DNA of 12,225 nucleotides from Acidobacteriaceae bacterium (lineage in GTDB: Bacteria > Acidobacteriota > Terriglobia > Terriglobales > Acidobacteriaceae). The stretch covers positions 1 to 12,225 of the forward strand of contig JASHUR010000324.1 of NCBI GenBank assembly GCA_030039895.1, given 5' to 3'. Made by a program: the position numbers and the translations under genes. Positions 1 to 7,511 of the stretch are shown piece by piece; position 1 is the stretch's first letter; every line of letters starts with the position of its first letter. The notes under the pieces were generated by a model, which was given only the letters and a program-made list of their open reading frames with translations, made no database searches and had not been told where the DNA came from.

Positions 1-924
1 TTTGAAATTGGCCTCTCGCTCACCAGCGCAGGCTCTGGCCTGGCCGCCAAACAGGGATACACCGGCAGCTTTTTCACCGGAGTCCTCGCCGTCGTCGTTG
101 CAACACCTTGCACAGCGCCGTTCATGGGAGCAGCCATCGGATACGCGCTCACCGCCTCCGCTGCAACCAGCATCGCCGTCTTCACGGCCGTCGCCCTCGG
201 CCTCGCTGCACCCTATTTGCTCCTCGCCTTCAACCCTGCATGGACACGTCTGCTCCCACGTCCCGGCGCATGGATGGAGGTCCTCAAGCAGGCCGTCTCC
301 ATCCCCATCTTCGGAACCGTCATTTGGCTCGTCTGGGTTTTCAATCAAACCGCGGCCGCAGCGTCGCTCGTATTCCTGCTCACGGCCTTCCTGCTGCTCG
401 CCATCGCCGGCTGGATTCTCGGCCGCTGGCCTGCCAAGACTCCTGCCACCATCGCTGCAGTGCTCGTAGTCGCTGCGGCTGTAGCCGTTCCTTTGTGGGC
501 CATCCACACGCTCGCGCCATCACAAGTCGCAAGTGTTCAAGACGCTGTCTGGCAGCCATTCAGCCCGGACTTAGTTGCCAGGTATCGTTCTGAGGGCAAG
601 CCCGTATTTGTCGACTTCACCGCCAGCTGGTGCCTCAGCTGCCAGGTCAACGAGCGCGTCGTCCTCGACCGCCCTGAGGTCCAGGATGCCCTCAAATCCA
701 GCGGCGTCGAGCTCATCCGTGCCGACTGGACCCGCCACTCCCAGGTCATCGCCGACACCCTCGCATCCCTTGGCCGCGACGGCGTCCCCACTTACGCCCT
801 TTACCCCGCCAACCCCAACGATCCACCGCACTTGCTGCCCGAAGTCCTCACTCCCGGCATCGTCATCCGCGCACTCGACCAGCTCAAGGCCGGCGATTCT
901 TCCGCTGCCAAGTCAGGTCTTTAA
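1..924 (+). CDS. dsbD: DsbD-type thiol:disulfide interchange protein, C-terminal part (5' end outside window)
   Basis: Reads open from base 1 in frame 1, so the gene begins upstream of the window; 307 codons are visible. DsbD moves electrons from cytoplasmic thioredoxin across the inner membrane to periplasmic thiol proteins. The visible part has the second half of the membrane domain, with the diagnostic ATPCTAPFMG motif (membrane Cys at residue 37 counted from base 1). Several hydrophobic helices follow to about residue 170. A C-terminal periplasmic thioredoxin-like domain carries the motif ASWCLSC (Cys 211 and 214). The partner membrane Cys and any N-terminal domain would lie upstream. The next gene, 64 bases on, is a secreted redoxin, a plausible electron acceptor. 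The WCxxC active site is intact. It could equally be named ScsB-like or a CcdA-thioredoxin fusion, but the length and order fit DsbD best. Confidence 0.92.
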   Translation, partial: FEIGLSLTSAGSGLAAKQGYTGSFFTGVLAVVVATPCTAPFMGAAIGYALTASAATSIAVFTAVALGLAAPYLLLAFNPAWTRLLPRPGAWMEVLKQAVSIPIFGTVIWLVWVFNQTAAAASLVFLLTAFLLLAIAGWILGRWPAKTPATIAAVLVVAAAVAVPLWAIHTLAPSQVASVQDAVWQPFSPDLVARYRSEGKPVFVDFTASWCLSCQVNERVVLDRPEVQDALKSSGVELIRADWTRHSQVIADTLASLGRDGVPTYALYPANPNDPPHLLPEVLTPGIVIRALDQLKAGDSSAAKSGL

Positions 925-976
925 GCAAACACTCCCTCGTAATTCTCCGTCCAACTCACAATACGGAGATTCCTTC

Positions 977-983
977 AAGGAGG
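977..983 (+). promoter_or_regulatory. Ribosome binding site of the redoxin gene
   Basis: AAGGAGG, a perfect Shine-Dalgarno core, lies 5 bases before the ATG at 989. It fixes this start even though the same frame is open for a further 138 codons upstream, inside dsbD. Confidence 0.85.
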
Positions 984-988
984 CCCGC

Positions 989-1597
989 ATGATCCGCCGC
1001 ATCGCCCTCGCACTCACCTTTGCCATCACGCTTCCCGCATTCGCTGCCCGCGTTGGCGCGCCCGCCCCTACCTTCACAGGTACAGACTCACACGGAAGCA
1101 CCATCTCGCTGTCCCAGTACCGCGGCAAATACGTCGTCCTTGAGTGGACCAACAAGGACTGTCCCTATACCCGCGCACAGTACGAAAGCGGCAACATGCA
1201 GGCCCTGCAGCGGAAATGGACTGCTAAAGGCGTCGTCTGGCTCACGATTCTTTCTTCCGCGCCCGGACACCAGGGCTACATGACCGCTGCTCAGGAGAAC
1301 GCATGGATTCAGACGGTCCATGCCGATCCGACCGCAGCCATTCTCGATCCCGCCGGAACCATCGGCATGGCGTACGGAGCCAAGACCACTCCCCACATGT
1401 TCGTCATTAATCCAGAGGGCAAGCTTATCTATGACGGCGCCATTGACGACCACCCCACCACGGACCCTTCCGACGTAGACAAAACACACAACTACGTCAC
1501 AGATGCCTTGACGGAAGCCATGGCCGGTAAGACCGTTGCAGCGGACTACACTCGACCCTACGGATGCAGCGTGAAATACGCCAGCGAAGGCGAATAA
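989..1597 (+). CDS. Secreted redoxin / thioredoxin-fold (AhpC/TSA-like) protein
   Basis: A 202-residue protein with a signal peptide: basic MIRR, a hydrophobic stretch, and probable cleavage after AFA near residue 19. A redoxin-type thioredoxin fold follows. It begins with the GAPAPTFTGTD strand (23-33), and the active-site region TNKDCPYT places a single Cys at 58, where a second CxxC cysteine would be expected but Tyr/Thr occupy the site. The cis-proline loop is TTPHMFV (133-139). A second Cys (193) near the C-terminus, in YGCSVKY, could act as a resolving cysteine. The family includes peroxiredoxin-like thiol peroxidases and thiol-transfer proteins; the exact substrate cannot be read from sequence. 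The start is set by the perfect ribosome site and the signal peptide. Lying directly after dsbD, it is probably co-transcribed and may be reduced by DsbD (inference). Its stop is 6 bases from the stop of the convergent AI-2E-family gene. Confidence 0.85.
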   Translation: MIRRIALALTFAITLPAFAARVGAPAPTFTGTDSHGSTISLSQYRGKYVVLEWTNKDCPYTRAQYESGNMQALQRKWTAKGVVWLTILSSAPGHQGYMTAAQENAWIQTVHADPTAAILDPAGTIGMAYGAKTTPHMFVINPEGKLIYDGAIDDHPTTDPSDVDKTHNYVTDALTEAMAGKTVAADYTRPYGCSVKYASEGE

Positions 1598-1603
1598 CCA
1601 GGA

Positions 1604-2083
1604 TTATGTTCGCAACTGGGGCGTCCTTGGCTTCTTGAACGCATAGATCACCGCCAGCAGCGGAGGCCCAAGCAGCACGCCCCAGAACGGAATGATGATC
1701 CCCAGCACAATCGGCACAAAGATGGAAGCCCACAGAGGCACGCGGTTCGTGCGCTTCAGAAGCACGGGCTGTAGCACCAGTTGATCGACCACCACAATCA
1801 GTGCATACAGCCCCAGCACCAGCCCCAGCCGATACACATCGTGTCCGCTGAACAGCACTGCCATCACCGGAAAGATCACGGTAATCACGCCGCCGTAGTG
1901 CGGCACAAACGTCATCAGACCGCCAATCAGCGCCCACACAAGGGCCAGCGGCACATGCAACAGCATCAGTCCGATCCACCACATCAGCGCCACGCAAAGC
2001 GCCTCGATCGTGACTGCTTTCCACCAGTTGAACAGCGCATTGGCTGCCGTGCGCACGTGGGTCTTCAAATCAGCCATAACCAT
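1604..2083 (-). CDS. AI-2E/PerM-family membrane protein, half-length (N-terminal half absent)
   Basis: A 159-residue, very hydrophobic protein matching the C-terminal half of the AI-2E exporter-like (PerM/TqsA) family. Visible features are a helix pair around residues 25-75 with the family-typical GLMTFVPHYGGVI segment (54-66), then the DQLVLQPVLLKRTNRVP segment (100-114), a final helix pair, and the LGPPLLAVIYAF end. Full members are about 340-370 residues with about 8 helices; here only about 4-5 remain. An in-frame TGA directly precedes the first ATG (2083), and purQ starts divergently 50 bases away, so the missing half is not next door. A second ATG at 2077 is possible; a weak GGAAG lies about 11 bases before the first. 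It may be a decayed remnant or a genuinely short family form. The transported substrate is unknown: family members have been linked to autoinducer-2 export, Na+/H+ antiport and other roles. Confidence 0.8.
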   Translation of the reverse strand: MVMADLKTHVRTAANALFNWWKAVTIEALCVALMWWIGLMLLHVPLALVWALIGGLMTFVPHYGGVITVIFPVMAVLFSGHDVYRLGLVLGLYALIVVVDQLVLQPVLLKRTNRVPLWASIFVPIVLGIIIPFWGVLLGPPLLAVIYAFKKPRTPQLRT

Positions 2084-2112
2084 TCAGATGCTTAGTCTTC
2101 CCGCTCTCCGCT

Positions 2113-2118
2113 TATAAC
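2113..2118 (+). promoter_or_regulatory. Possible -10 element for purQ
   Basis: TATAAC matches the sigma-70 -10 consensus at 5 of 6 positions, about 15 bases before the purQ ATG. No good -35 hexamer lies 16-18 bases upstream (GCTTAG at 17). Initiation here would give a leader of only about 9 bases, and purQ shows no clear Shine-Dalgarno sequence, so translation could be near-leaderless. Weak evidence only. Confidence 0.3.
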
Positions 2119-2133
2119 TGCTAGCCTAGAGAT

Positions 2134-2832
2134 ATGAAATTCGGCGTGCTTGTCTTCCCCGGCTCCAACTGCGACCATGACACCTACAACGTCATTGCTG
2201 AGCTCGCGCATCAGCCCGTCACATTTCTATGGCACGATTCCGCCGACCTTCAGGGCTGCGACGCCATCGTGGTTCCGGGCGGCTTTGCCTATGGCGACTA
2301 CCTGCGCACCGGGGCCATCGCCCGCTTCTCGCCTGTCATGCAGTCCGTCAAGTCGTTCGCCGGCCAGGGAGGACTCGTGCTCGGCATCTGCAACGGCTTC
2401 CAGATTCTCTGCGAATCAGGGCTCCTGCCTGGCGCCCTCCTTCGCAATGCCGGACTCAAATACATCTGCAAGCAGGTCTACCTGCGTGCTGAAACTACGG
2501 ACTCACCCTTCACGCATACTCTCAAAAAGGACGAAGTCCTCAAGATTCCCATTGGCCACATGGAAGGCAACTACTTCTGCGACCAGGAAACACTGAACAC
2601 TCTGCGCGCCGAAGATCGCATCGCCTTTCGCTACTCTACGCCGGAAGGCGGAGTAACTCCTGAGGCTAACCCTAACGGCTCCCTCGACAATATCGCAGGC
2701 ATTCTCAATGAAGGGCGCAACGTTCTCGGCATGATGCCGCACCCTGACCGTTCCAGCGAGTCGATCCTCGGCTCTGCAGACGGATGGAAGATTTTCGCCT
2801 CCCTCACTGAATCACTCGCCGCAGCAAAATAG
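2134..2832 (+). CDS. purQ: Phosphoribosylformylglycinamidine synthase, glutaminase subunit PurQ
   Basis: A 232-residue class I glutamine amidotransferase, the normal size for a stand-alone PurQ. PurQ releases ammonia from glutamine for PurL, which converts FGAR to FGAM in step 4 of purine synthesis; together with PurS they form a cytoplasmic complex. Visible motifs are the conserved start MKFGVLVFPGSNCDHD, the VPGGFAYGDYLRTG loop (48-60), the nucleophile elbow GICNGFQIL with Cys86, and the C-terminal MMPHPDRSSE with His203. The triad acid is usually Glu two residues after the His (HPE); here it is Asp205, a conservative change. The start is fixed by the conserved N-terminus. Neither purS nor purL is adjacent in this window. 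The stop lies 8 bases before the next gene, so the two are probably co-transcribed. Confidence 0.96.
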   Translation: MKFGVLVFPGSNCDHDTYNVIAELAHQPVTFLWHDSADLQGCDAIVVPGGFAYGDYLRTGAIARFSPVMQSVKSFAGQGGLVLGICNGFQILCESGLLPGALLRNAGLKYICKQVYLRAETTDSPFTHTLKKDEVLKIPIGHMEGNYFCDQETLNTLRAEDRIAFRYSTPEGGVTPEANPNGSLDNIAGILNEGRNVLGMMPHPDRSSESILGSADGWKIFASLTESLAAAK

Positions 2833-2840
2833 CTTTCCCT

Positions 2841-3635
2841 ATGATCGATATTCACCACCATCTCCTATTTGGGCTCGACGACGGCTCCAAAGACATCGAA
2901 ACCTCGGTCGCCATGGCGGAAATGGCCGCTGCCGACGGCATCACCCATATCGTTTGTACGCCTCATGCCAATGCTCGGTATCGCTTTGACCCCGCCGTTA
3001 ATCAGGAAAAGGTCGAGCAACTCCGCGCGCGCCTTGACGGCATAATCACCCTCGGCCTCGGCTGCGATTTCCATTTGTCATTTGAGAACATCGAGGACGC
3101 ACACAGGAACTTGTCAAAATACACCATTAACGGCAAGCAATATCTGCTCGTCGAGTTTGCAGACTTCTCCATCCCTCCACAGATGACCGATGTCTTCTAC
3201 GAGTTCCTGCTTGCTGGCATCCAGCCCATCATCACCCATCCCGAGCGCAACACTATCATTCAGAAGAACCCACACCGTCTCGATGAGTGGCTTGAGCGCG
3301 GCTGCCTGGTACAGGTAACGGCGTCCTCGGTCACCGGACGGTTCGGCCGCATCGCTGAGAATTTCGCTCACAGCCTGCTCAGGCAGAACAAAGTCCACTT
3401 CCTCGCTACGGATGCACACAACCTCGACTCGCGCCCGCCAATCATGAAGGAAGCCTTCCATTTCGTCTCGAAACGCTACGGCGCGGAAACAGCGGAACGT
3501 CTCTGCATTGCGAATCCCAAGGCTGCATTTTTTGGAGAGGAATTCCCACCCCAGCCGATGCCGGAAACAAAAGAGACTTCATCCTCCGTTTCGGGCAAAC
3601 GAAGCCTGTTGGGCCGTCTTTTCCGGCCTTCATAA
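2841..3635 (+). CDS. PHP-family tyrosine-protein phosphatase, CpsB/CapC/YwqE type
   Basis: A 264-residue protein of the PHP (polymerase and histidinol phosphatase) metal-dependent phosphatase fold. Members such as CpsB and YwqE dephosphorylate bacterial tyrosine kinases that control exopolysaccharide export. Metal-binding motifs in order: DIHHHLLFGLDDG (HxH, His5 and His7), CTPHAN (His42), a VEF strand with Glu105, THPERN (132-137), and ATDAHN (Asp191, His193). This is the full set expected of an active enzyme. After about residue 235 comes a Ser/Thr/Lys/Pro-rich tail of some 30 residues that looks unstructured and is not part of the core. There is no signal peptide, so it is cytoplasmic. It sits 8 bases after purQ. 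No tyrosine kinase, Wza or glycosyltransferase gene is nearby, so its partner is not identified here. A histidinol-phosphatase-like or other PHP role is less likely, given the FGLDDG and THPERN signatures. Confidence 0.88.
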   Translation: MIDIHHHLLFGLDDGSKDIETSVAMAEMAAADGITHIVCTPHANARYRFDPAVNQEKVEQLRARLDGIITLGLGCDFHLSFENIEDAHRNLSKYTINGKQYLLVEFADFSIPPQMTDVFYEFLLAGIQPIITHPERNTIIQKNPHRLDEWLERGCLVQVTASSVTGRFGRIAENFAHSLLRQNKVHFLATDAHNLDSRPPIMKEAFHFVSKRYGAETAERLCIANPKAAFFGEEFPPQPMPETKETSSSVSGKRSLLGRLFRPS

Positions 3636-3756
3636 CCTGACTTTACATTTCTGTCTGCGAGGCACAGTACCCGCCCGGCGACTCAGTTGTAGCCTTTTGA
3701 TTTCCTGTGGGCTAAAGGTGTAGAGAGCATGGAAGGTCGAATCGAGCTGCATGATT

Positions 3757-3832
3757 TGGTGGACGCGGAAGGAATCGAACCTTCAACCTGTCGATTAAGA
3801 GTCGAATGCTCTGCCAGTTGAGCTACGCGTCC
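3757..3832 (-). tRNA. tRNA-Lys (anticodon CTT)
   Basis: Reads on the minus strand as a complete 76-base cloverleaf. Acceptor stem GGACGCG/CGCGTCC; D stem GCTC/GAGC; anticodon stem TTCGA/TCGAC with loop CTCTTAA (anticodon CTT, Lys codon AAG); variable loop AGGTT; T stem GAAGG/CCTTC with loop TTCGATT; then discriminator A and an encoded CCA at 3759-3757. The only flaw is a T-C mismatch at the outer pair of the anticodon stem (27-43), which tRNAs tolerate. It stands alone, about 120 bases from each flanking gene. Confidence 0.96.
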
Positions 3833-3841
3833 ACATGGGCG

Positions 3842-3856
3842 CCGATCGGTGATCGG
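3842..3856. repeat. Short perfect inverted repeat next to the tRNA 5' end
   Basis: CCGATC-GGT-GATCGG, a 6-base-pair stem with a 3-base loop, starts 9 bases from the tRNA-Lys 5' end and would lie in its precursor leader. No T-run follows, so it is not a convincing terminator. The rest of 3833-3948 shows only an AT-rich patch (about 3900-3910) that could hold a tRNA promoter -10 on the minus strand. Confidence 0.4.
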
Positions 3857-3948
3857 GATTCAAGCAGGATGGGTGCGCGTTCCTGTTTCTCGCGCGCTTT
3901 TAAAAATATAGCACACTCGTCTTCGGAGAATTGGCCACCCGTATAGGC

Positions 3949-5637
3949 TCAGAAGGTGAACGACAGACCGCCTTCAACCGCGCGCACTGTCTGGGCAAAA
4001 TACAGCACGCTCCCATCGCTTGAGACGAAGGGACGATAGCCCTCTGCGAGCAGATTCCTCACGTCCACCAGAGCTTCCAGGCCGTTCGGCAACACATTCC
4101 TGCAATGCAGCGGCTGCCGCACCAGGAGGCCAAGATATGGCGCAGGAAGGTTCTCATTGAAGGGATCTACTGCTGTCAAGGTGCCCGGTTGTTGCCAACG
4201 GTACGACGCTCGCCACTCAGTTCCCGCTCGCGTCATCGTGCCGCCAACCGCAGCAGAGTAAGTCGCAGTCTCTCGCGCTTGCAGACCCGAGAGCGCCTGC
4301 TGCATCGTGCCCCGCTGTGCAGATCCGTCCATCTGCAAAGCATCGCCGACGCCGGCCGTCAGGGCCAGCCACATCTTGTCGGGCATCATGTCGCCCAGTT
4401 CGGCAAGGAATCCAGTACCGGTGAACCCTGCTCCGGCGACTTCAACCAAATCGGTCGACGGGTCGTAAAGAACATTGCCGCTGTTCATGTCCGCTGCGGA
4501 TATCTGTCCACCGCCGCTCACGAGCGGGTTGTCCACCTGGTCATGAAACACCGTCATTTGCATCCGGAACGTTCCGGCAGACTGCGCATAGGACAGCTCC
4601 TGATGCAGTCCATGCTCCATCAATAGCTGTCCGTCTCGTTCTGCGACCGCCGGAGTCAGCGTGTCGGCCTGGTCCAGTTGCGCAGCCTGTTCGAATCCAG
4701 GCGCTGTAGAAATGCGATAAGTCACCAGAGCGTTGCCGGCACTCACGTGAACAGAGGCAAAGGGATGGCTCGCCACTTGCGTCGTGCCCAAATGCACGAT
4801 CTCGGTCTCGCCTCCGGCCTCGGCTCCAATCGCAGGCGTCAGGGTCATCGTCTCCGCAGTCCGAAAGACCATCGCCTGCAGTCCCTGCATGTTCGGGCCG
4901 CCTGCAATCTGCGGCTGGTCTATATACGCGGCCACAGTCCGCAGCGTCTGCCCAAGACCGATCTGCTTCTGATAGCCCACAACTGTATTGAATGTTGTGT
5001 CGTCTGACTGGCCGAGATCCGCGCGCAGGATCAGTTGCGGCGAATTATCACCCACACGCTCCATCTCAAAGTCGTGGTGAATGCCTCCATCCCCGAATCC
5101 ACCCTCACCGCCGCGAATCGTCACCCTCGCCTTCAACTCAGGCTTCTGCCCGGCACCGTCCGTCACCACGACAAGCGGCCCGTCCTGCAGCATACGCAGC
5201 AATGGCTTGTTTGCAGACAGCCTGAGCGTCCAATCCCAATCATCGCGCGGCTCATTCACCTGCCGGGGCTGGGCCGGTAGCCAGCGGAACGCTTCATAAA
5301 GTGTGTCAAGAGTAAGATCAACGACCGCCTTGGAGTTTGCGGCGATGCGCAGGCCCTCGCGCAGAGTTGGCAGGAATAAAGATGCGCTGGCTTTTACTCC
5401 ATACACACCGGGCACGACATTCTTTAGACGGTAGCGCCCTTGATCATCAGTGAAGGTTTCGGCAATGACCCCGAGGTTGGCATTCACCAGCTGGACCAAC
5501 GCCCCGACCTGCGGCGCGCCTTGCACATCGCGCACTACACCTGAAACCGTCCCGGTCGTGGCGGCGCGGGCCGGTAGTGCAATCGCTGTCAGCAACAGCA
5601 TTAAAACTGGGGCGACTATGGAAGACCGTCGGTTCAC
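3949..5637 (-). CDS. Outer-membrane beta-barrel protein with N-terminal CarboxypepD_reg-like domain
   Basis: A 562-residue exported protein. The signal peptide is MNRR plus a hydrophobic core ending in ARA (cleavage near 25/26). A carboxypeptidase regulatory-like (transthyretin-fold) domain follows at about 28-112: TVSGVVRDVQGAPQVGALV, then TDDQGRYRLKNVVPGVYGV. The rest is rich in alternating hydrophobic/polar beta segments and ends GGLSFTF; the terminal Phe is the usual signal for outer-membrane barrel assembly. The order resembles the CarboxypepD_reg-fused TonB-dependent receptor-like proteins of Acidobacteriota, but at half their length and with no recognisable plug domain or TonB box. The start is GTG (5637): no in-frame ATG exists before an upstream TGA, and this start gives a complete signal peptide; the ribosome site is weak (AAAGAA). 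It follows the GWxTD gene by 117 bases on the same strand, so an operon is likely. The ligand is unknown. Confidence 0.78.
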   Translation of the reverse strand: MNRRSSIVAPVLMLLLTAIALPARAATTGTVSGVVRDVQGAPQVGALVQLVNANLGVIAETFTDDQGRYRLKNVVPGVYGVKASASLFLPTLREGLRIAANSKAVVDLTLDTLYEAFRWLPAQPRQVNEPRDDWDWTLRLSANKPLLRMLQDGPLVVVTDGAGQKPELKARVTIRGGEGGFGDGGIHHDFEMERVGDNSPQLILRADLGQSDDTTFNTVVGYQKQIGLGQTLRTVAAYIDQPQIAGGPNMQGLQAMVFRTAETMTLTPAIGAEAGGETEIVHLGTTQVASHPFASVHVSAGNALVTYRISTAPGFEQAAQLDQADTLTPAVAERDGQLLMEHGLHQELSYAQSAGTFRMQMTVFHDQVDNPLVSGGGQISAADMNSGNVLYDPSTDLVEVAGAGFTGTGFLAELGDMMPDKMWLALTAGVGDALQMDGSAQRGTMQQALSGLQARETATYSAAVGGTMTRAGTEWRASYRWQQPGTLTAVDPFNENLPAPYLGLLVRQPLHCRNVLPNGLEALVDVRNLLAEGYRPFVSSDGSVLYFAQTVRAVEGGLSFTF

Positions 5638-5754
5638 TTCTTTATCGTCGAGTTGCTTCCTGGCCTTTACTCCGATCTTTCATCCTGCAAGTTTTCGCGT
5701 GGATAGCGCTGCTCTTCGGCAACTCACCCAGGACCTAATCTCCCCACCACATGT

Positions 5755-7479
5755 TTACTCGACCGTAAAGGGTGCGGACTGGGCAATTTCCTGATTGGAG
5801 ACGCTGTCGTCCACCTTTATCTTTACAAGGTACTTGCCCGGCTGCAGGCTGGCAAGTGGCAAGCTCTTCTCAATCGTCACTTGATCCAGGTGGGCGCCTA
5901 AATCCTGCGAGTTTTCACTCGTATCTAGTAATGTTTTGTTGGTATTAGCGTCGATGATTTGGTAGGTTATCTTCGCCGAATTTTCTTTGGTTTTTTCGCC
6001 GATTCCCAGGTTGTAGACCTGCATCCAGAAGTCCAGGTTCTGGTTGCGGTGGAAAGTAACCGGCTTCGACGGACTGTCAGACACCCTCGGACGCACAAAT
6101 GTATTGCCGATTATAAAGTTCCCTGTGCCGATGTCCTTCGCCGGCACGCGGTACATCTTGTCGGAAAGAATCAGCGAAGACGCCGCTAGCTGGTCGTCGT
6201 TATACCGCGGCACATCAATGCCCCTCGCGTACACGCCTACGTGGTCAGGATTGTTGACGTCCTTGATCGCGATGTCCAGGCGATACCGCCCCGGACGCAG
6301 CGGAAGAGCCTTCCAGTAAAGATCCTCGTTGTTCATCGTCTTCGGCAGTAGCTCCGACGGCTGCTCAACCTCTACCGTGTCTTCAAAGGTCTGCACCACA
6401 CGGTCCGTAATCGTCGATACGCGGCCGAATATGTTAACAACCCCCTTCGATACCCCATCCTTGGTGTTGAAGGTAATATCGCGGTTCTTGATCTGGATCG
6501 TAACCGGAACCAGAATCGTATCGTCGGTGACCTTTACAAAGTCCGTCTCGACATCAAATGGAAAAATTGGCCCTGTTAACAGCTTGTGGTTCGTCACAAA
6601 CGATTCCAGGTCCTTGAACTTGACTACAGGAGGCGCCTGCAACTCCGCAAACTGCTCCAGCCGGTCAAACTCCTTGCTCTGCTGCATCGACGAATACGGC
6701 CCCGAGCCCAGTGTTTCCAGTCCGCCGTCAAGCCGCTGCGAGCGCTTTGCCATACCCATCTGCTCGTAGAGCGTATCCCCGGCTCCAGGCACATGCGCCA
6801 GCGCGTCTTTCGCGCCACGGTCCAGCGTCATGCGATAGTCCCCACACATGCAGGTATCTACAAATTCAATCGTCACATTGCTGCCAATTCCGTCAATGTA
6901 GCGGTAGGTCCAGTCCTCAAACGGATAAGTCGTAGTCTCGCCGCCACCTTCATCCATCGGGCGATCATAAATACCGCCACCAGGATGCGACTCAATGTCA
7001 TCCGGAGGCCCGTACTTGATATAGATCATTCCGCGGTCCGTCATCCAGCCCGGCTCACCCGCTGCAAAGTGCTCGTTTGCGTAAGCAATGCGGCGATAAA
7101 TCTCGTCTCGGTAGGTGTTGTCCGGTGAATCAGGATCGGGGTTTCGACGCTGCCAGAATTGCTCGATGAAGGCGTCGCGCTCTTCATCGTTGCTCAGGCT
7201 CAAAAAAGCCTTCCGCTCCTGATCCGTGATGATCCAGCGCACGTCCTCATCCAGCCACTTCTTATAGGTACCCTTCAGCTCTTGCCTGAGTTCCTTCTGC
7301 TGCTTGAATCGTTCTTTGTCAGACAACTTCCGCGTCAGCGGATTCTGGTTGTCAGGGGTACTCTGGTTATCGCTGGCCTGCGAACCCTGTTGTTGCCACC
7401 TTCGTGCGTGCGCGCTGGGAATGTATGCGATCGTGCTGATTGCAATCGCAAGAATAAGGGAAATACGACCCGTTTGCAT
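5755..7479 (-). CDS. GWxTD domain-containing exported protein
   Basis: A 574-residue protein with a signal peptide (MQTGR, hydrophobic stretch, cleavage after AHA near residue 25), then a Gln/Ser/Asn-rich linker and a charged Lys/Glu helix (about 50-78). The GWxTD domain spans about 80-220: WIITDQERKAFLSL, FWQRRNPDPDSPDNTYRDEI, the defining GWMTDRGMIYIKYGPPDD (144-161), then IEFVDTCMCGDYRMTLD. The C-terminal part (about 290-574) is beta-rich and ends in an LQPGKYLVKIKVDD strand typical of Ig-like modules. The family occurs mainly in Acidobacteriota and relatives; no biochemical role is established to my knowledge. Its only two cysteines, 210 and 212, form a CxC pair. AAAGGAG at 7494-7500 precedes the ATG by 14 bases, and a good promoter lies at 7512-7540. 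It is the first gene of a probable two-gene unit with the outer-membrane barrel gene downstream. Confidence 0.88.
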   Translation of the reverse strand: MQTGRISLILAIAISTIAYIPSAHARRWQQQGSQASDNQSTPDNQNPLTRKLSDKERFKQQKELRQELKGTYKKWLDEDVRWIITDQERKAFLSLSNDEERDAFIEQFWQRRNPDPDSPDNTYRDEIYRRIAYANEHFAAGEPGWMTDRGMIYIKYGPPDDIESHPGGGIYDRPMDEGGGETTTYPFEDWTYRYIDGIGSNVTIEFVDTCMCGDYRMTLDRGAKDALAHVPGAGDTLYEQMGMAKRSQRLDGGLETLGSGPYSSMQQSKEFDRLEQFAELQAPPVVKFKDLESFVTNHKLLTGPIFPFDVETDFVKVTDDTILVPVTIQIKNRDITFNTKDGVSKGVVNIFGRVSTITDRVVQTFEDTVEVEQPSELLPKTMNNEDLYWKALPLRPGRYRLDIAIKDVNNPDHVGVYARGIDVPRYNDDQLAASSLILSDKMYRVPAKDIGTGNFIIGNTFVRPRVSDSPSKPVTFHRNQNLDFWMQVYNLGIGEKTKENSAKITYQIIDANTNKTLLDTSENSQDLGAHLDQVTIEKSLPLASLQPGKYLVKIKVDDSVSNQEIAQSAPFTVE

Positions 7480-7511
7480 ACGCCGATTTACTGCTCCTTT
7501 ACAGCAGTATG

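Noticed and set aside
575..988. Frame of the redoxin gene stays open upstream, which would give a 340-residue protein overlapping dsbD
   Set aside because: The upstream part is Ser/Pro/Thr-rich out-of-frame translation of dsbD. The perfect AAGGAGG and signal peptide at 989 mark the true start.
1591..1612. Imperfect hairpin over the convergent stop codons of the redoxin and AI-2E genes
   Set aside because: Six pairs with one wobble and no T-run; it may follow only from the codons present.
1497..2024. 175-codon minus-strand frame overlapping the AI-2E-family gene
   Set aside because: Its Arg/Ala/Asp-rich translation has no helices or motifs; the neighbouring frame gives the recognised membrane protein.
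2228..2245. TGGCACGATTCCGC resembling a sigma-54 -24 element
   Set aside because: It lies inside purQ coding sequence and lacks a proper TTGCA -12 element.
3690..3714. TAGCC / GGCTA hairpin between the phosphatase and tRNA genes as a terminator
   Set aside because: Only a 5-pair stem with a 15-base loop and no T-run; too weak to call. Otherwise 3636-3756 shows nothing recognisable.
4105..4626. 173-codon plus-strand frame opposite the outer-membrane barrel gene
   Set aside because: Arg/His/Leu-rich shadow translation; the opposite strand has a coherent exported protein with signal peptide and terminal Phe.
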